A DNA stretch of 64,000 nt, taken from assembly GCA_039990395.1 (NCBI GenBank), contig JBDXFZ010000146.1:868001-932000 (forward strand), given 5' to 3'. The stretch comes from CALINF01 sp039990395. Its GTDB lineage: Bacteria; Pseudomonadota; Gammaproteobacteria; Pseudomonadales; Halieaceae. Positions within the stretch are counted from its first letter, which is position 1; each line of letters starts with the position of its first letter. Below the pieces are notes generated by a model. That model was not told where the DNA came from. It searched no databases and saw nothing but the letters and a program-made list of their open reading frames with translations. Below are positions 1 through 9,557 of this stretch, in pieces. The position numbers and the translations under genes were made by a program.

Positions 1-2
1 TT

Positions 3-1424
3 AGTCTGTCCACACAGCGAGCGTTGCTAATGACGGGCTGCTTTCTACTGGCCAGTATGCTGTCGCGCGCGTCCCAATCATGGCAAGGGCTGCTGATAGC
101 TGCCAGCGGCGTTCTATTAGTTAATCCATTGTCCATGCTGTCTGCGGGATTCTGGCTAAGCTTTGTGGCGGTCGCTTGGCTGCTGTGGATTGGTCCGTTT
201 TTAGGGGGAGGGTATCAGCCCGTTAGGCCTCACGTTCGCATTGTCCGGCTTGTTGGGCTGCATGGCTCGCTGTGTTTGTTAATGTTTCCGCTGACGCTGT
301 GGTGGTTTGGCGGCGCGAGCGTGCTTTCACCGGTTGTAAACTTCGTTTTTGTACCACTGGTGTCACTTTATGTTGTGCCCTTGGTGCTGGTTGGCACTGT
401 GATGGCAGCCTTGGATCTACCACTGTGGGCGTTAGTATGGGAGGGTGCATTGTGGCCTCTGACGACATTACTGACTCTGCTGGAGCAGGTTACGCCTGCG
501 TTGAGTCAGCTTTACTGGACTGGTGCTACACAGGTGCTGGATGTGGCATTGGCGCTGGCAGGGTTGGTGCTGTGGCCCCTCTGTGTGAATTTCCGATCAC
601 GCATTCTGACTCTTGTATTGTTTGTACCCGTCCTGCTCCCAGGAGCGATTGGTGAAGGCTCAGTTAGCGCCTCTTTTCTTGACGTGGGCCAGGGGACGGC
701 CGTGGTGATTCAATCCGGGGACCGCGTGCTGGTTTACGATACGGGTGGCGGCGACCCGCGGGGCCACAATAGAGCTCGTTCTGTGATCGTGCCATTTCTT
801 CGTAGTCGAGGCGTCACGCAGATTGATACTTTGGTTGTCAGTCACCCCGATCTGGACCATAGCGCCGGCGTAACGACGCTTCTTGCCCAGTTTCCTGTGC
901 GACATGCATACGCGAGCCAGCCGGTACAGGGGCTGGACAACGCATCACTGTGTAGAACCGGCTTGGCATTTGCCTGGCCTGAGGGCGTGCTTTTCCAGTT
1001 TTTGGCGCCGAGTGAACCAGCCAATCACTCCAGCAACGATGCATCGTGCGTTCTGCGTATAACGTTGTCTAATCAGGAGGTAGTATTGTTGCCCGGTGAT
1101 ATAGGTGTGGCGCGAGAGCTCGATATTGTCCGTTTTTGGGGCAATCAATTGAACAGTGATTACCTGTTGGCAGCTCACCACGGTAGTCGCACCTCAACTT
1201 CGCCTGCATGGCTGAAGTGGGTGTCACCGCGAGTTGTTATTCTGACACACGGGCAAGCTAACCCTTTTGGACATCCTCATGATGACGTGGTGCGACGCAT
1301 ACGACGAGAGGGTCTGATGCTGGAATCAACAGCGGAGCGAGGTGCGTTACTGTTCGAGCAAGTCGATTCGGGCCACGTCGCCCTGCATGGCTGGCGCCAG
1401 CGCCAGAGATTCTACTGGTTGTAA
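3..1424 (+). CDS. comEC: ComEC/Rec2 DNA internalization protein, C-terminal part
   Basis: This is the 3' part of a ComEC family gene; the frame is open at the left window edge, so the true start lies upstream. The visible 473 residues begin in the hydrophobic competence domain (TQRALLM-type motif, then several membrane helices to about residue 210) and continue into a metallo-beta-lactamase-like domain, with SHPDLDH near base 840 and AAHHGSR near base 1170. In the family the membrane domain forms the inner-membrane channel for single-stranded DNA uptake, and the lactamase fold is thought to be a nuclease. The position before exbB-exbD-msbA-lpxK matches the Pseudomonas order. It is incomplete because of the window edge, with no sign of decay. 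Confidence 0.93.
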   Translation, partial: SLSTQRALLMTGCFLLASMLSRASQSWQGLLIAASGVLLVNPLSMLSAGFWLSFVAVAWLLWIGPFLGGGYQPVRPHVRIVRLVGLHGSLCLLMFPLTLWWFGGASVLSPVVNFVFVPLVSLYVVPLVLVGTVMAALDLPLWALVWEGALWPLTTLLTLLEQVTPALSQLYWTGATQVLDVALALAGLVLWPLCVNFRSRILTLVLFVPVLLPGAIGEGSVSASFLDVGQGTAVVIQSGDRVLVYDTGGGDPRGHNRARSVIVPFLRSRGVTQIDTLVVSHPDLDHSAGVTTLLAQFPVRHAYASQPVQGLDNASLCRTGLAFAWPEGVLFQFLAPSEPANHSSNDASCVLRITLSNQEVVLLPGDIGVARELDIVRFWGNQLNSDYLLAAHHGSRTSTSPAWLKWVSPRVVILTHGQANPFGHPHDDVVRRIRREGLMLESTAERGALLFEQVDSGHVALHGWRQRQRFYWL

Positions 1425-1444
1425 TATTGCTATCAGGCTATTGC

Positions 1445-1476
1445 TTGCTTTCGCGTTCTTCTCTGGCGCGTATAAT
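1445..1476 (+). promoter_or_regulatory. Candidate sigma-70 promoter for the exbB operon
   Basis: A perfect TATAAT lies at 1471-1476, 35 bases before the exbB start. The -35 is weak: TTGCTT at 1445-1450 has a long spacer and TTTCGC at 1449-1454 has a 16-base spacer. It sits in the only non-coding gap between comEC and exbB, so it probably drives the exbB-to-uvrC series. Confidence 0.45.
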
Positions 1477-1511
1477 GCAAGCAACGAGTTAACCCGGGTT
1501 GGAGTAAAACT

Positions 1512-2135
1512 GTGCTTGAATTGCTAGTCGCCGGTGGTTGGCTGATGGTGTTGATCATGCTGTGCTCAGTAGTCGCCGTCGCTATCTGTATCGAACGGTT
1601 GTATGTGCTTAATCCAAAAAAAATCGCTCCCCCGCATTTGTTGGCCACGGTTTGGAAGCAGCTTAAGGCAGGGGAGTTGGACGCAAATAAGCTGCGCACA
1701 CTAAAGCAGTCTTCTCCGTTGGGACGGATTCTCGCTGCCGGTTTAGGCAACGCCTATCATGGTCGTGATGTAATGAAAGAAAGTATTCAGGAAGCCGCGG
1801 CTCATGTGATTCATGACCTTGAACGCTATCTTAATACGCTCGGCACCATTGCCGCTGTAGCGCCCCTGCTAGGACTGTTAGGTACTGTGGTCGGTATGAT
1901 TCGGGTGTTTGCGGAAATTATGGCGCAGGGTACAGGCAATGCCAGCGCGTTGGCAGGCGGCATTTCCGAGGCTTTGATCACGACGGCAGCCGGTCTAAGT
2001 GTCGCTATCCCGGCACTGGTGATGCACCGGTATTTCACAGGTCGTATTGATGGCATCGTAGTGGAATTGGAGCAGGAAACTATCAAGCTGGTAGATGCAT
2101 TGCACAGCGAAGAAAATACAGGATCCGAGGCTTGA
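1512..2135 (+). CDS. exbB: ExbB/TolQ/MotA family proton channel subunit
   Basis: This 207-residue protein has three hydrophobic segments (about 5-25, 110-130 and 150-172), and the conserved family block with APLLGLLGTVVGMI leads into the second helix. ExbB with ExbD forms the inner-membrane channel that uses proton motive force to energise TonB-type outer-membrane transport. The start is a GTG preceded by GGAG at 1501-1504. The downstream partner overlaps its stop codon. Placed beside msbA and lpxK, the pair may serve envelope work rather than iron uptake alone; that is inference. TolQ is a less likely name because no tolA/tolB follows. Confidence 0.9.
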   Translation: MLELLVAGGWLMVLIMLCSVVAVAICIERLYVLNPKKIAPPHLLATVWKQLKAGELDANKLRTLKQSSPLGRILAAGLGNAYHGRDVMKESIQEAAAHVIHDLERYLNTLGTIAAVAPLLGLLGTVVGMIRVFAEIMAQGTGNASALAGGISEALITTAAGLSVAIPALVMHRYFTGRIDGIVVELEQETIKLVDALHSEENTGSEA

Positions 2136-2560
2136 AATTCAGAAGACAGCGGCGTGAGGAGGTAGGCGTAAACCTGACGCCACTGATCGATGTGGTATTT
2201 CTACTACTGATATTTTTTATGGTGTCCACCACTTTCACCCGAGAAACGCAGCTCAACATCGATTTACCAGAAGCGACAGGTAAGCTGGCCGAAGCCGTTG
2301 AACTGCAGATAGAGATTCTAATCGGCGAAGACGGCACCTATCGAGTCAATGGTCAGCGCCTTGTTGATACCCAGATGCGCACCTTGCAAGCGGCTATCTA
2401 TAAAATATCATCCGGTGATACGACGCTGCCATTGGTGATAACAGCTGATGCACAAGCTGCGCATCAATCCGTTGTGCGCGCAATGGATGCAGCCGGTCAG
2501 ATGGGCTTTGTTCATCTGAGTATTACTACTCGTCAGCCAAGCTCTCAAAGCAATGGGTAA
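2132..2560 (+). CDS. exbD: ExbD/TolR family biopolymer transport protein
   Basis: This 142-residue protein has the classic layout: a short cytoplasmic start, one N-terminal helix preceded by NLTPLIDVVFLLLIFFMV containing the functional aspartate, and a periplasmic domain. It partners ExbB in the proton channel. The TTG start overlaps the exbB stop, implying translational coupling, and the 3' end overlaps msbA by 8 bases. Nothing in it is truncated or unusual for the family. Confidence 0.9.
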   Translation: MKFRRQRREEVGVNLTPLIDVVFLLLIFFMVSTTFTRETQLNIDLPEATGKLAEAVELQIEILIGEDGTYRVNGQRLVDTQMRTLQAAIYKISSGDTTLPLVITADAQAAHQSVVRAMDAAGQMGFVHLSITTRQPSSQSNG

Positions 2561-4403
2561 GCACACAGCGCTCGGGCAAGTGCCTGCCAAAGAACAGTCG
2601 GGCCACACAGGCGATTTGCGTCTCTATAGCCGCTTGCTTGGCTATGCGATTCCTTACTGGTACATCTTCGTTCTGAGTATGCTGGGATACATTGTGTACT
2701 CACTGGGCAATGTATTGCTGGCTGATCTTATGCGTTTCCTACTGGATGCGTTGAATGATTCAGACTCAGTGCAGCAGGGCCTGGTGGCGGGCGTCGCCTA
2801 CAGCTTGCTCGATTCTGCCGGCATGACGCGACTGGAGTTTGCGCGAGTGGCGGTGCCATTGGCTATCGTGCTGTTGGCTTCTACAAGGGCGATTGGTTTT
2901 TTTGTTGGCACCTATTTCATTAATTATGTTGCCCGCACGCTGATTCACCAGTTGCGCTGTCAATTATTCAACAAGATGTTGGTGCTGCCCTCCAGCTACT
3001 ACGAGCGTCACAGTCAGGGCGTACTTATCTCCAAGATCACCTACAACGTTGAACAGGTGAGTGGGGCAGTTAGCAGGGCGCTCAAGATTATTCTGCGTGA
3101 GGGCCTGACCGTTATTGCGCTGTTATCGTACATGCTGTACCTCAATTGGCGCCTATGTTTGGTTTTTATTGCAGTCGCGCCGCTGATAGCGCTCGTTGTC
3201 TCAATAGTGGGCAAGCGGTTCAGACGCTACAGTCGACGCATCCAATCATCTATGGGGGATGTCACGCAGGTAGCTGGAGAGAGTATGGGTGGCTATCGGG
3301 AAGTGCGCGTTTACGGCGGTCAGACGCAGCAGCGAGAACGCTTCGAGCTGGCCAGTCAATACAATCGTGTGCAAAGTCTCAAGCTAGCGTTTGCCGAGGC
3401 GTTTAGTACACCCGTCATTCAAACGCTTCTAGCGATCTCACTCGCTACGCTGGTCTGGTTTGCGCTGAATCCCGATATTCTTGCAGGCTTCAGTGCAGGC
3501 TCGTTGGTGGCCTTTCTTACCGCCGCCGCTCAACTTGGCAAGCCGATTCGCTCTCTGAGCGGAGTGCTGGCTATTGTACAGCGCGGCCTGGCTGCGGCAG
3601 AAGACGTGTTTGCGCAACTGGATGAGGCGGAGGAGGTTAACACTGGCCATTTGCGTGTTAATCGTGTTGCGGGACGACTGGAGTTTCGCGATCTGCAGTT
3701 TACTTATCCAGGTAGCGAGGAGCCGGTGCTGCACGACATAGCCTTCACTGTTGAGCCTGGGGAGACCGTGGCATTGGTCGGGCGCTCAGGTAGTGGCAAG
3801 AGTACGTTGGTCCAGCTCCTTGCACGATTGTATGAGGCTCCACCCGGAGCTATTTTGCTCGACAATGAAATCTTGGAGGACTACGAGCTTAATTGTTTGC
3901 GCGAGCAGATCGCGTTGGTATCTCAGGATGTCGTTCTCTTTCACGACACCATATACAACAATGTTGCCTACGGCAGCTTGGCTGCGGCGTCCGTGGAATC
4001 TGTAGACAATGCACTTGAGTCGGCGTACGCAACGCAGTTTATTCAGGCTATGCCTGATGGGTTAGCCACAATGCTCGGTGATGACGGTGGTGGACTGAGT
4101 GGTGGCCAGCGACAGCGCATTGCGATAGCGCGGGCTATTTTAAAGGATGCGCCGATTCTCATTCTTGACGAGGCAACTTCGGCGCTGGATACCGAATCTG
4201 AATATCGTGTTCAGCAAGCGATGGAACAAATAATGCAGGGCCGGACAACTCTGGTGATTGCACACCGGCTGTCTACGGTAGAACGCGCAGACAAAATTGT
4301 GGTGATGGACCGAGGGCGCGTTGTCGCCTTGGGTTCGCATCAGGAGCTGCTGCATCAGGGCGGCTTGTATGCCCAGTTGTATCATCAGGAGTTTGTCGAT
4401 TGA
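2553..4403 (+). CDS. msbA: Lipid A export ABC transporter MsbA
   Basis: This is a 616-residue half-transporter. The N-terminal membrane domain has about six helices (residues about 30-330). The nucleotide-binding domain follows, with Walker A GRSGSGKST, signature LSGGQRQR, Walker B LILDEATSALD and the H-loop histidine in IAHRLST. MsbA flips core-lipid A across the inner membrane before Lpt transport. Length and domain order are normal. lpxK overlaps its stop codon, and kdsB follows, so three successive lipopolysaccharide functions lie in one operon, supporting MsbA over a generic multidrug exporter. Confidence 0.93.
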   Translation: MGKHTALGQVPAKEQSGHTGDLRLYSRLLGYAIPYWYIFVLSMLGYIVYSLGNVLLADLMRFLLDALNDSDSVQQGLVAGVAYSLLDSAGMTRLEFARVAVPLAIVLLASTRAIGFFVGTYFINYVARTLIHQLRCQLFNKMLVLPSSYYERHSQGVLISKITYNVEQVSGAVSRALKIILREGLTVIALLSYMLYLNWRLCLVFIAVAPLIALVVSIVGKRFRRYSRRIQSSMGDVTQVAGESMGGYREVRVYGGQTQQRERFELASQYNRVQSLKLAFAEAFSTPVIQTLLAISLATLVWFALNPDILAGFSAGSLVAFLTAAAQLGKPIRSLSGVLAIVQRGLAAAEDVFAQLDEAEEVNTGHLRVNRVAGRLEFRDLQFTYPGSEEPVLHDIAFTVEPGETVALVGRSGSGKSTLVQLLARLYEAPPGAILLDNEILEDYELNCLREQIALVSQDVVLFHDTIYNNVAYGSLAAASVESVDNALESAYATQFIQAMPDGLATMLGDDGGGLSGGQRQRIAIARAILKDAPILILDEATSALDTESEYRVQQAMEQIMQGRTTLVIAHRLSTVERADKIVVMDRGRVVALGSHQELLHQGGLYAQLYHQEFVD

Positions 4404-5434
4404 TAATAGGCGCGCAGCGTGCCTTCGTTGACGCGTGGTACCAGGGTGCCTGGTGGCTGTGGCTATTACGCCCTCTAGAGTGTGTGTTTCGGACGGCTGC
4501 AGCAATGCGGCGACTGGCCTATCATGCTGGTCTGTTAGCGGTCTATCGCGCCCCAGTGCCTGTTGTGGTCGTAGGCAACATTACGGTCGGTGGAACCGGT
4601 AAAACACCGATAGTGATCGCATTGTGTGATGCGCTTACGGCACAGGGCTTTCGTGTGGGTGTAGTGAGTCGTGGCTATGGCGCACACAGTCAGAAGTTCC
4701 CTCATCGGGTCGATCCACTTAGTACTGCTGCAGATTGCGGTGATGAGGCCTTGCTGGTGCAACGCCGAACAGGCTGTACCTGTATTGTCGATCCGGATCG
4801 TGCCGCGGCAATTCGGACATTGCTGGAACACGATCCACAAGTTGATGTGATCTTGTCCGATGATGGCTTGCAGCACTATGGTATGGCGCGCGATTTCGAG
4901 ATTGCAGTGGTGGATTCGCAACGTAGAACAGGAAATGGATTCTGCTTGCCGGCAGGGCCCTTGCGGGAGCCAGTATCCAGACTAGATAGCGTGAATCAGG
5001 TGTTGTTACGATGCAGCGGTCCTCTGGAGGGCAAGGGTGAGTCCAATACTGAACTCACAACGAGCGAACAGCATGCTGAGACGGTGCATTACCTCATTGT
5101 AGATTGCCGGTTATTAAGTGATGGTGTGGTGTACGCGCTATCTCCCGATGCAGTAGGGCGGCATGTTTATGCTGTCGCTGGCATCGGGCAACCCGAGCAG
5201 TTCTTTACCCAACTGCAAGACTTGGGGTTTGAGGTGGAAAGACGTCCCTTCTCAGATCATCACTCATTTGACGCATCAGATTTTGAAGCTATGGGTGATT
5301 TACCAATTCTCATGACGGAGAAGGACGCGGTAAAATGTGTCGGTCTGGCAGGTGACCAAGCCTATGCCGTTCGTTTGGAGGCTCAAGTGCCGGACGCGTT
5401 GATAGCTCGACTGGTCCGTCTGCTTAAACACTGA
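4400..5434 (+). CDS. lpxK: Tetraacyldisaccharide 4'-kinase
   Basis: LpxK phosphorylates the 4' position of the lipid A disaccharide precursor at the cytoplasmic membrane face. The 344-residue protein has an N-terminal hydrophobic segment, then VVVVGNITVGGTGKTP with the Walker A loop, and the Walker-B-like region ILSDDGLQHY with the conserved DDGLQH motif. The TTG start overlaps the msbA stop; the next ATG would remove the conserved N-terminal arm, so TTG is preferred. The family's usual length is about 330 residues, so it is complete. Confidence 0.93.
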   Translation: MIIGAQRAFVDAWYQGAWWLWLLRPLECVFRTAAAMRRLAYHAGLLAVYRAPVPVVVVGNITVGGTGKTPIVIALCDALTAQGFRVGVVSRGYGAHSQKFPHRVDPLSTAADCGDEALLVQRRTGCTCIVDPDRAAAIRTLLEHDPQVDVILSDDGLQHYGMARDFEIAVVDSQRRTGNGFCLPAGPLREPVSRLDSVNQVLLRCSGPLEGKGESNTELTTSEQHAETVHYLIVDCRLLSDGVVYALSPDAVGRHVYAVAGIGQPEQFFTQLQDLGFEVERRPFSDHHSFDASDFEAMGDLPILMTEKDAVKCVGLAGDQAYAVRLEAQVPDALIARLVRLLKH

Positions 5435-5451
5435 ATTCCTCGGAGCTCTGC

Positions 5452-6210
5452 ATGTCGTTTTCTGTCGTTATACCCGCCCGTTTTGGCTCAAGCCGCCTGC
5501 CTGGCAAGCCATTACTCGATATAGCGGGTAAGCCAATGATCCAGCATGTGTGGGAGCGCGCGTGTCAATCTGATGCACAGCACGTATACATTGCCACCGA
5601 CGATGAAAGGATTATGAATGCAGCTGAAGATTTTGGTGCCCGAGCTCTAATGACCTCACCAGATCATGTGTCAGGCACTGATCGTTTGCATGAGGTGGTA
5701 GAGCAGCTTGGCTTGGACAGTCAGTCGGTTGTGGTGAATGTGCAAGGCGACGAACCTTTAATTCCCGCTGCCGTAATCAATCAGGTCGCTGCAAACTTGA
5801 TTAGTGCGGAAAGCGCTATGATCGCGACGCTCGCCGAGCCTATCAATAATGCAGCAGAGTTTGTGAACCCCAACGCCGTAAAGGTTGTGACCGGAGTGGA
5901 TTCGTTGGCTTTATATTTCAGCCGGGCGCCGATACCTTGGCCACGCGAGAATGCAGCGCGCGGCAATATGACGCCTGAACAACGGTTGGCGATGAGGCAT
6001 ATTGGTATCTATGCGTATCGAGCCGCCTTCTTGCGTCAGTTCGTGCAGTGGCCGCCGGCGGCGTTAGAAGAAGCGGAGCAACTCGAGCAGCTTCGAGCGC
6101 TGTATCACGGTGTAGCCATTCACGTAGAAGAAGCCTGCGCTGATGTGCCGGCTGGTGTAGACACACCCGAAGATCTTGAGGCAGTGCGAGAGATATTGCG
6201 CGATGCCTGA
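5452..6210 (+). CDS. kdsB: 3-deoxy-manno-octulosonate cytidylyltransferase
   Basis: KdsB makes CMP-Kdo, the activated sugar for the lipopolysaccharide inner core. The 252-residue protein opens with IPARFGSSRLPGKPL, the nucleotide-binding motif, followed by VNVQGDEPL and the typical RHIGIYAYR segment. GGAG precedes the ATG by about 8 bases. It lies 17 bases after lpxK and its end overlaps the phosphatase gene. The short YcaR-type gene often found between lpxK and kdsB in other gammaproteobacteria is absent here. Confidence 0.95.
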   Translation: MSFSVVIPARFGSSRLPGKPLLDIAGKPMIQHVWERACQSDAQHVYIATDDERIMNAAEDFGARALMTSPDHVSGTDRLHEVVEQLGLDSQSVVVNVQGDEPLIPAAVINQVAANLISAESAMIATLAEPINNAAEFVNPNAVKVVTGVDSLALYFSRAPIPWPRENAARGNMTPEQRLAMRHIGIYAYRAAFLRQFVQWPPAALEEAEQLEQLRALYHGVAIHVEEACADVPAGVDTPEDLEAVREILRDA

Positions 6211-6697
6211 GCAACGCTCTGAACCTGTTGGAGTGCTGTTTGTCTGTCTGGGCAACATCTGTAGGTCACCAACTGCCCATGGAGTATTTCAGCATAAGAT
6301 TAATGCGGCAGGACTGGGCCACACCGTATCAGTGGATTCTTGTGGCACCGGCAACTGGCATGCTGGCGAGCCACCTGATGGCCGCGCGTCTGCTGCGGCT
6401 GCTCTACGTGGCTACGATTTAAGTGAGTTGCGCGCGCGGCAGGTGACGCCCCATGACTTCGATCAGTATGATTTTATTCTTGCGATGGATGAGTCCAATC
6501 TAGAGGACTTACGAGCGATGGCTCCTTCAGGTTATTCGGGGCAGCTCGCATTGTTCCTGGATTTCGCGTCTGGCTTGTCGGACTCTACAGTCCCCGACCC
6601 TTACTATGGCGGCGAAAATGGCTTCGACGAAGTGCTTGATCTCATTGAAACAGCCAGTGAAGGTTTGTTAAAGGCGGTTGTGCGTGAACGTAGCTAG
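6203..6697 (+). CDS. Low molecular weight protein-tyrosine phosphatase
   Basis: The protein has the LMW-PTP active site CLGNICRS (Cys15 to Arg21, the CX5R loop) near the N-terminus and the general-acid DPYYGG motif near the C-terminus. The ATG at 6203 was chosen because it places the catalytic loop at the usual distance; an earlier in-frame start at 6176 would add nine residues inside kdsB. It overlaps kdsB by 8 bases and ends inside the murB start region. Such enzymes often reverse tyrosine kinases of polysaccharide export, but none is in this window, so its substrate is unknown. Confidence 0.88.
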   Translation: MPEQRSEPVGVLFVCLGNICRSPTAHGVFQHKINAAGLGHTVSVDSCGTGNWHAGEPPDGRASAAAALRGYDLSELRARQVTPHDFDQYDFILAMDESNLEDLRAMAPSGYSGQLALFLDFASGLSDSTVPDPYYGGENGFDEVLDLIETASEGLLKAVVRERS

Positions 6698-7718
6698 GGA
6701 TGTCTCGCTAAGACCGTTTAATACGCTGGGACTCGAGGCAACTGCCGCAGCGCTTGTGAGTGTCTCAGATACAGAACAGCTGCGCAGTGCTCTCGAGTGG
6801 GCCGCGATGGAGTCATTGCCGGTGCTCCCATGGGGTGCGGGTAGCAATCTAGTGCCCGTGGGCCGAATAGAATACTGTGTGATTCTGCAAGCCGATGCCG
6901 CGATTCAGGTACTGTCTGACTCTCCTGAGCGGCAGCAGCTGCGCGTGTCAGCAGGCTACAACTGGCATACCTTTGTGCAGGAATCAGTCGCCAATGGACT
7001 TTTCGGGCTGGAGAACCTTGCGCTGATTCCCGGCACAGTCGGCGCGGCGCCAGTGCAGAATATTGGTGCATATGGCGTTGAGCTAGCGGCGTTCGTAAGT
7101 GCTGTGCATATGTTACGAATAGACGACGGCTCCGCTTTGTCGTTAGATACTCGTGGCTGTAAATTTGGCTACCGCGACAGTATTTTCAAGCATGAACTGG
7201 CAGGTAAAGTGATTATCACTGCAGTGGATTTCCTACTGCACAAGAAGCCAAGCTGCGCCGTTACCTATCCATCATTGGAGGAATACTTTGCTTCTACGGC
7301 TGAAGCAGTTACTCCGCAATCGGTGTTCGAAGCGGTTGTAGCGATTCGCAGCGAGAGGCTACCTGATCCGGCGCACATACCCAATGCGGGCAGTTTCTTC
7401 AAAAACCCGATAGTAGACGAGACAGCCGCCGCGTTACTGGCGACTAAATACCCCGAACTACCCATGTATCGGCAGAATAATGGACGCAGTAAGTTACCGG
7501 CAGCCTGGCTGATCGAGAAGTGTGGGTACAAAGGCGCCGTTCGTGACGGTGTGGCGGTAGACAAGAACCATGCGCTGGTGTTGACCAATACGGGCAGCAA
7601 TAGCGGCGCTGCGTTGCTGGCGCTTGCGCTCGAAATCCAGATGGCTGTGCTGGCGAAGTTTGGCTGTGAGCTTGAGATCGAGCCGCGAGTGTTGGGTGAT
7701 AGCGGCTCAAGCGTATGA
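6684..7718 (+). CDS. murB: UDP-N-acetylenolpyruvoylglucosamine reductase
   Basis: MurB reduces UDP-GlcNAc-enolpyruvate to UDP-MurNAc with FAD and NADPH, in cytoplasmic peptidoglycan precursor synthesis. The sequence shows NTLGLEA, PWGAGSNLV, the FAD-binding stretch GTVGAAPVQNIGAYGVE, the proton-donor serine in NAGSFFKNP and the C-terminal glutamate in EIEPRV. The chosen GTG gives VNVARDVSLRPFNTLG; a TTG six bases upstream is possible. It overlaps the phosphatase by 14 bases and uvrC by 4. Confidence 0.94.
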   Translation: MNVARDVSLRPFNTLGLEATAAALVSVSDTEQLRSALEWAAMESLPVLPWGAGSNLVPVGRIEYCVILQADAAIQVLSDSPERQQLRVSAGYNWHTFVQESVANGLFGLENLALIPGTVGAAPVQNIGAYGVELAAFVSAVHMLRIDDGSALSLDTRGCKFGYRDSIFKHELAGKVIITAVDFLLHKKPSCAVTYPSLEEYFASTAEAVTPQSVFEAVVAIRSERLPDPAHIPNAGSFFKNPIVDETAAALLATKYPELPMYRQNNGRSKLPAAWLIEKCGYKGAVRDGVAVDKNHALVLTNTGSNSGAALLALALEIQMAVLAKFGCELEIEPRVLGDSGSSV

Positions 7719-9529
7719 CACCTTTCGATCATAAGGAGTTTCTGAAGTCGCTCACGACGCGTCCGGGCATCTATCAGATGTATGACGCCGATGGTGCTTT
7801 GCTTTATGTGGGCAAGGCAAAAAACCTGCGTAATCGTGTCGGTAGCTATTTTCGAGCCAGCGGTTTAACAACCAAAACGATGGCATTGGTCAATCGCATT
7901 GCGGAGATTCAGGTCACCGTTACCTCGACAGAAGTCGATGCGTTGCTGCTTGAACATAACCTCATCAAAAGTCATCGCCCGCCCTATAATATATTGCTGC
8001 GGGACGATAAATCTTACCCCTATATCTTGATGTCTGATCAAGCGTTTCCCAGGCTGAGTCTGCATCGCGGCGCCAAGCGCAGAAAGGGCAAGTACTTCGG
8101 CCCTTATCCCAGTGCTGCCTCGGTGAGGGAGTCGCTGCACTTTTTGCAGAAGGTGTTCAAGGTGCGCCAGTGTGAGGATAGCTACTTCCGCAACCGCTCG
8201 CGTCCCTGCCTGCAACACCAGATCGATCGCTGCACCGCACCGTGCGTCAATTTGGTCACGGAAGAGGAGTATGCCCAGCAGGTAGAGAGCACGAGTATGT
8301 TCTTGAGTGGAAAGTCTCAAGAACTGATGGTAAGGCTCGCCGATGACATGGAACGTGCGGCAAAGGAGTTGGCTTTTGAGAAGGCGGCGTCTTACCGGGA
8401 TCAATTGGCCCAATTGCAGCATGTGCAGGCCAGTCAGGGTATCGAAGGCGCTAGTGGAGACCTCGATATTCTGGCCGCGAGTGTTGCGGCGGGAAGGGCC
8501 TGCGTGCAGGTATTGTTTGTTCGCGGCGCGCGCGTACTGGGCAGTAAAACCTATTATCCCCCGCTGAAGCTTGATGAAACTGAGGCTGAAGTGCTTTCGG
8601 CCTTTTTGCCTCAGTACTATTTGTCGGGCACTCGCGCCATACCGGCTGAGTTAATCGTTAACGCCATGCCAGAAGACCACGCGACGCTTGCCGAAGCGTT
8701 CACGGCGCATGCCGCCCGAAAGGTTGCTATCAAGCAACGCGTTCGCGATTCCAGGGCCCGATGGTTACAACTGGCTGTACAGACGGCCCAGACTAACCTG
8801 GAGTCTCACCTTACCGGCAAGCAAACAACGCTGGCCAGGTTGAGCGCCTTGCAGAACCTGCTCAAATTGCCCGAACCCCCGCAGCGCATGGAGTGTTTTG
8901 ATATCAGTCACAGTTCTGGTGAGGCAACCGTCGCATCGTGTGTTGTATTTGATCAAAATGGGCCGCGCAAAGGTGACTATCGCAAATTCAATATTGACGG
9001 CATCACAGGGGGCGATGATTACGCCGCCATGCAGCAAGCGCTGGAGCGTCGGTATAAACGACTCAAGGCCGGAGAGGGCGCATTGCCGGATATTCTCTTC
9101 ATAGATGGCGGCAAGGGTCAGGTTAGTCAGGCAATGTCTGTCTTGAGTGAGCTGGAAATCGAGGGGGTGGATGTAATTGGCGTTGCCAAGGGTGTCACCC
9201 GCAAAGCCGGATTTGAAACGCTGGTTGATGGAAGTACCGGCCAAGAGCAGCAATTGAGAGGCGATAATCCTGCGCTGCATTTGATTCAACAGATACGCGA
9301 CGAGGCGCACCGATTTGCAATAACAGGCCACCGTGCCCGTCGTGATAAGGCTAGACAGCAATCATTGCTAGAAGGCATTCCCGGCGTAGGTGCAAAGCGC
9401 AGGAGAGAGTTACTTCGTCACTTTGGCAGCGCAGAAGGCGTAAAGAATGCCAATGTTGACGAACTGAGAAAAATCAGCGGCATTAGTGCTACGATAGCCC
9501 AACAAATTCACGATCACCTACACAGCTAG
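7715..9529 (+). CDS. uvrC: Excinuclease ABC subunit C
   Basis: UvrC makes both incisions in nucleotide excision repair with UvrA and UvrB. The 604-residue protein has an N-terminal GIY-YIG nuclease (PGIYQMYDADGALLYVGKAKN), a UVR motif near residue 205, the endonuclease domain with ECFDISH and FIDGGKGQ, and C-terminal helix-hairpin-helix repeats (GIPGVGAKRRRELLRHFG). Its ATG overlaps the murB stop (ATGA). pgsA follows 28 bases later, a uvrC-pgsA pairing common in gammaproteobacteria. It appears complete. Confidence 0.96.
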   Translation: MTPFDHKEFLKSLTTRPGIYQMYDADGALLYVGKAKNLRNRVGSYFRASGLTTKTMALVNRIAEIQVTVTSTEVDALLLEHNLIKSHRPPYNILLRDDKSYPYILMSDQAFPRLSLHRGAKRRKGKYFGPYPSAASVRESLHFLQKVFKVRQCEDSYFRNRSRPCLQHQIDRCTAPCVNLVTEEEYAQQVESTSMFLSGKSQELMVRLADDMERAAKELAFEKAASYRDQLAQLQHVQASQGIEGASGDLDILAASVAAGRACVQVLFVRGARVLGSKTYYPPLKLDETEAEVLSAFLPQYYLSGTRAIPAELIVNAMPEDHATLAEAFTAHAARKVAIKQRVRDSRARWLQLAVQTAQTNLESHLTGKQTTLARLSALQNLLKLPEPPQRMECFDISHSSGEATVASCVVFDQNGPRKGDYRKFNIDGITGGDDYAAMQQALERRYKRLKAGEGALPDILFIDGGKGQVSQAMSVLSELEIEGVDVIGVAKGVTRKAGFETLVDGSTGQEQQLRGDNPALHLIQQIRDEAHRFAITGHRARRDKARQQSLLEGIPGVGAKRRRELLRHFGSAEGVKNANVDELRKISGISATIAQQIHDHLHS

Positions 9530-9557
9530 GCAGGAACAAGCGAGACGTGTCATCTCC

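Noticed and set aside
3..1424. comEC as a truncated pseudogene
   Set aside because: The frame continues to the window edge without stops, so it is cut by the window and not by mutation.
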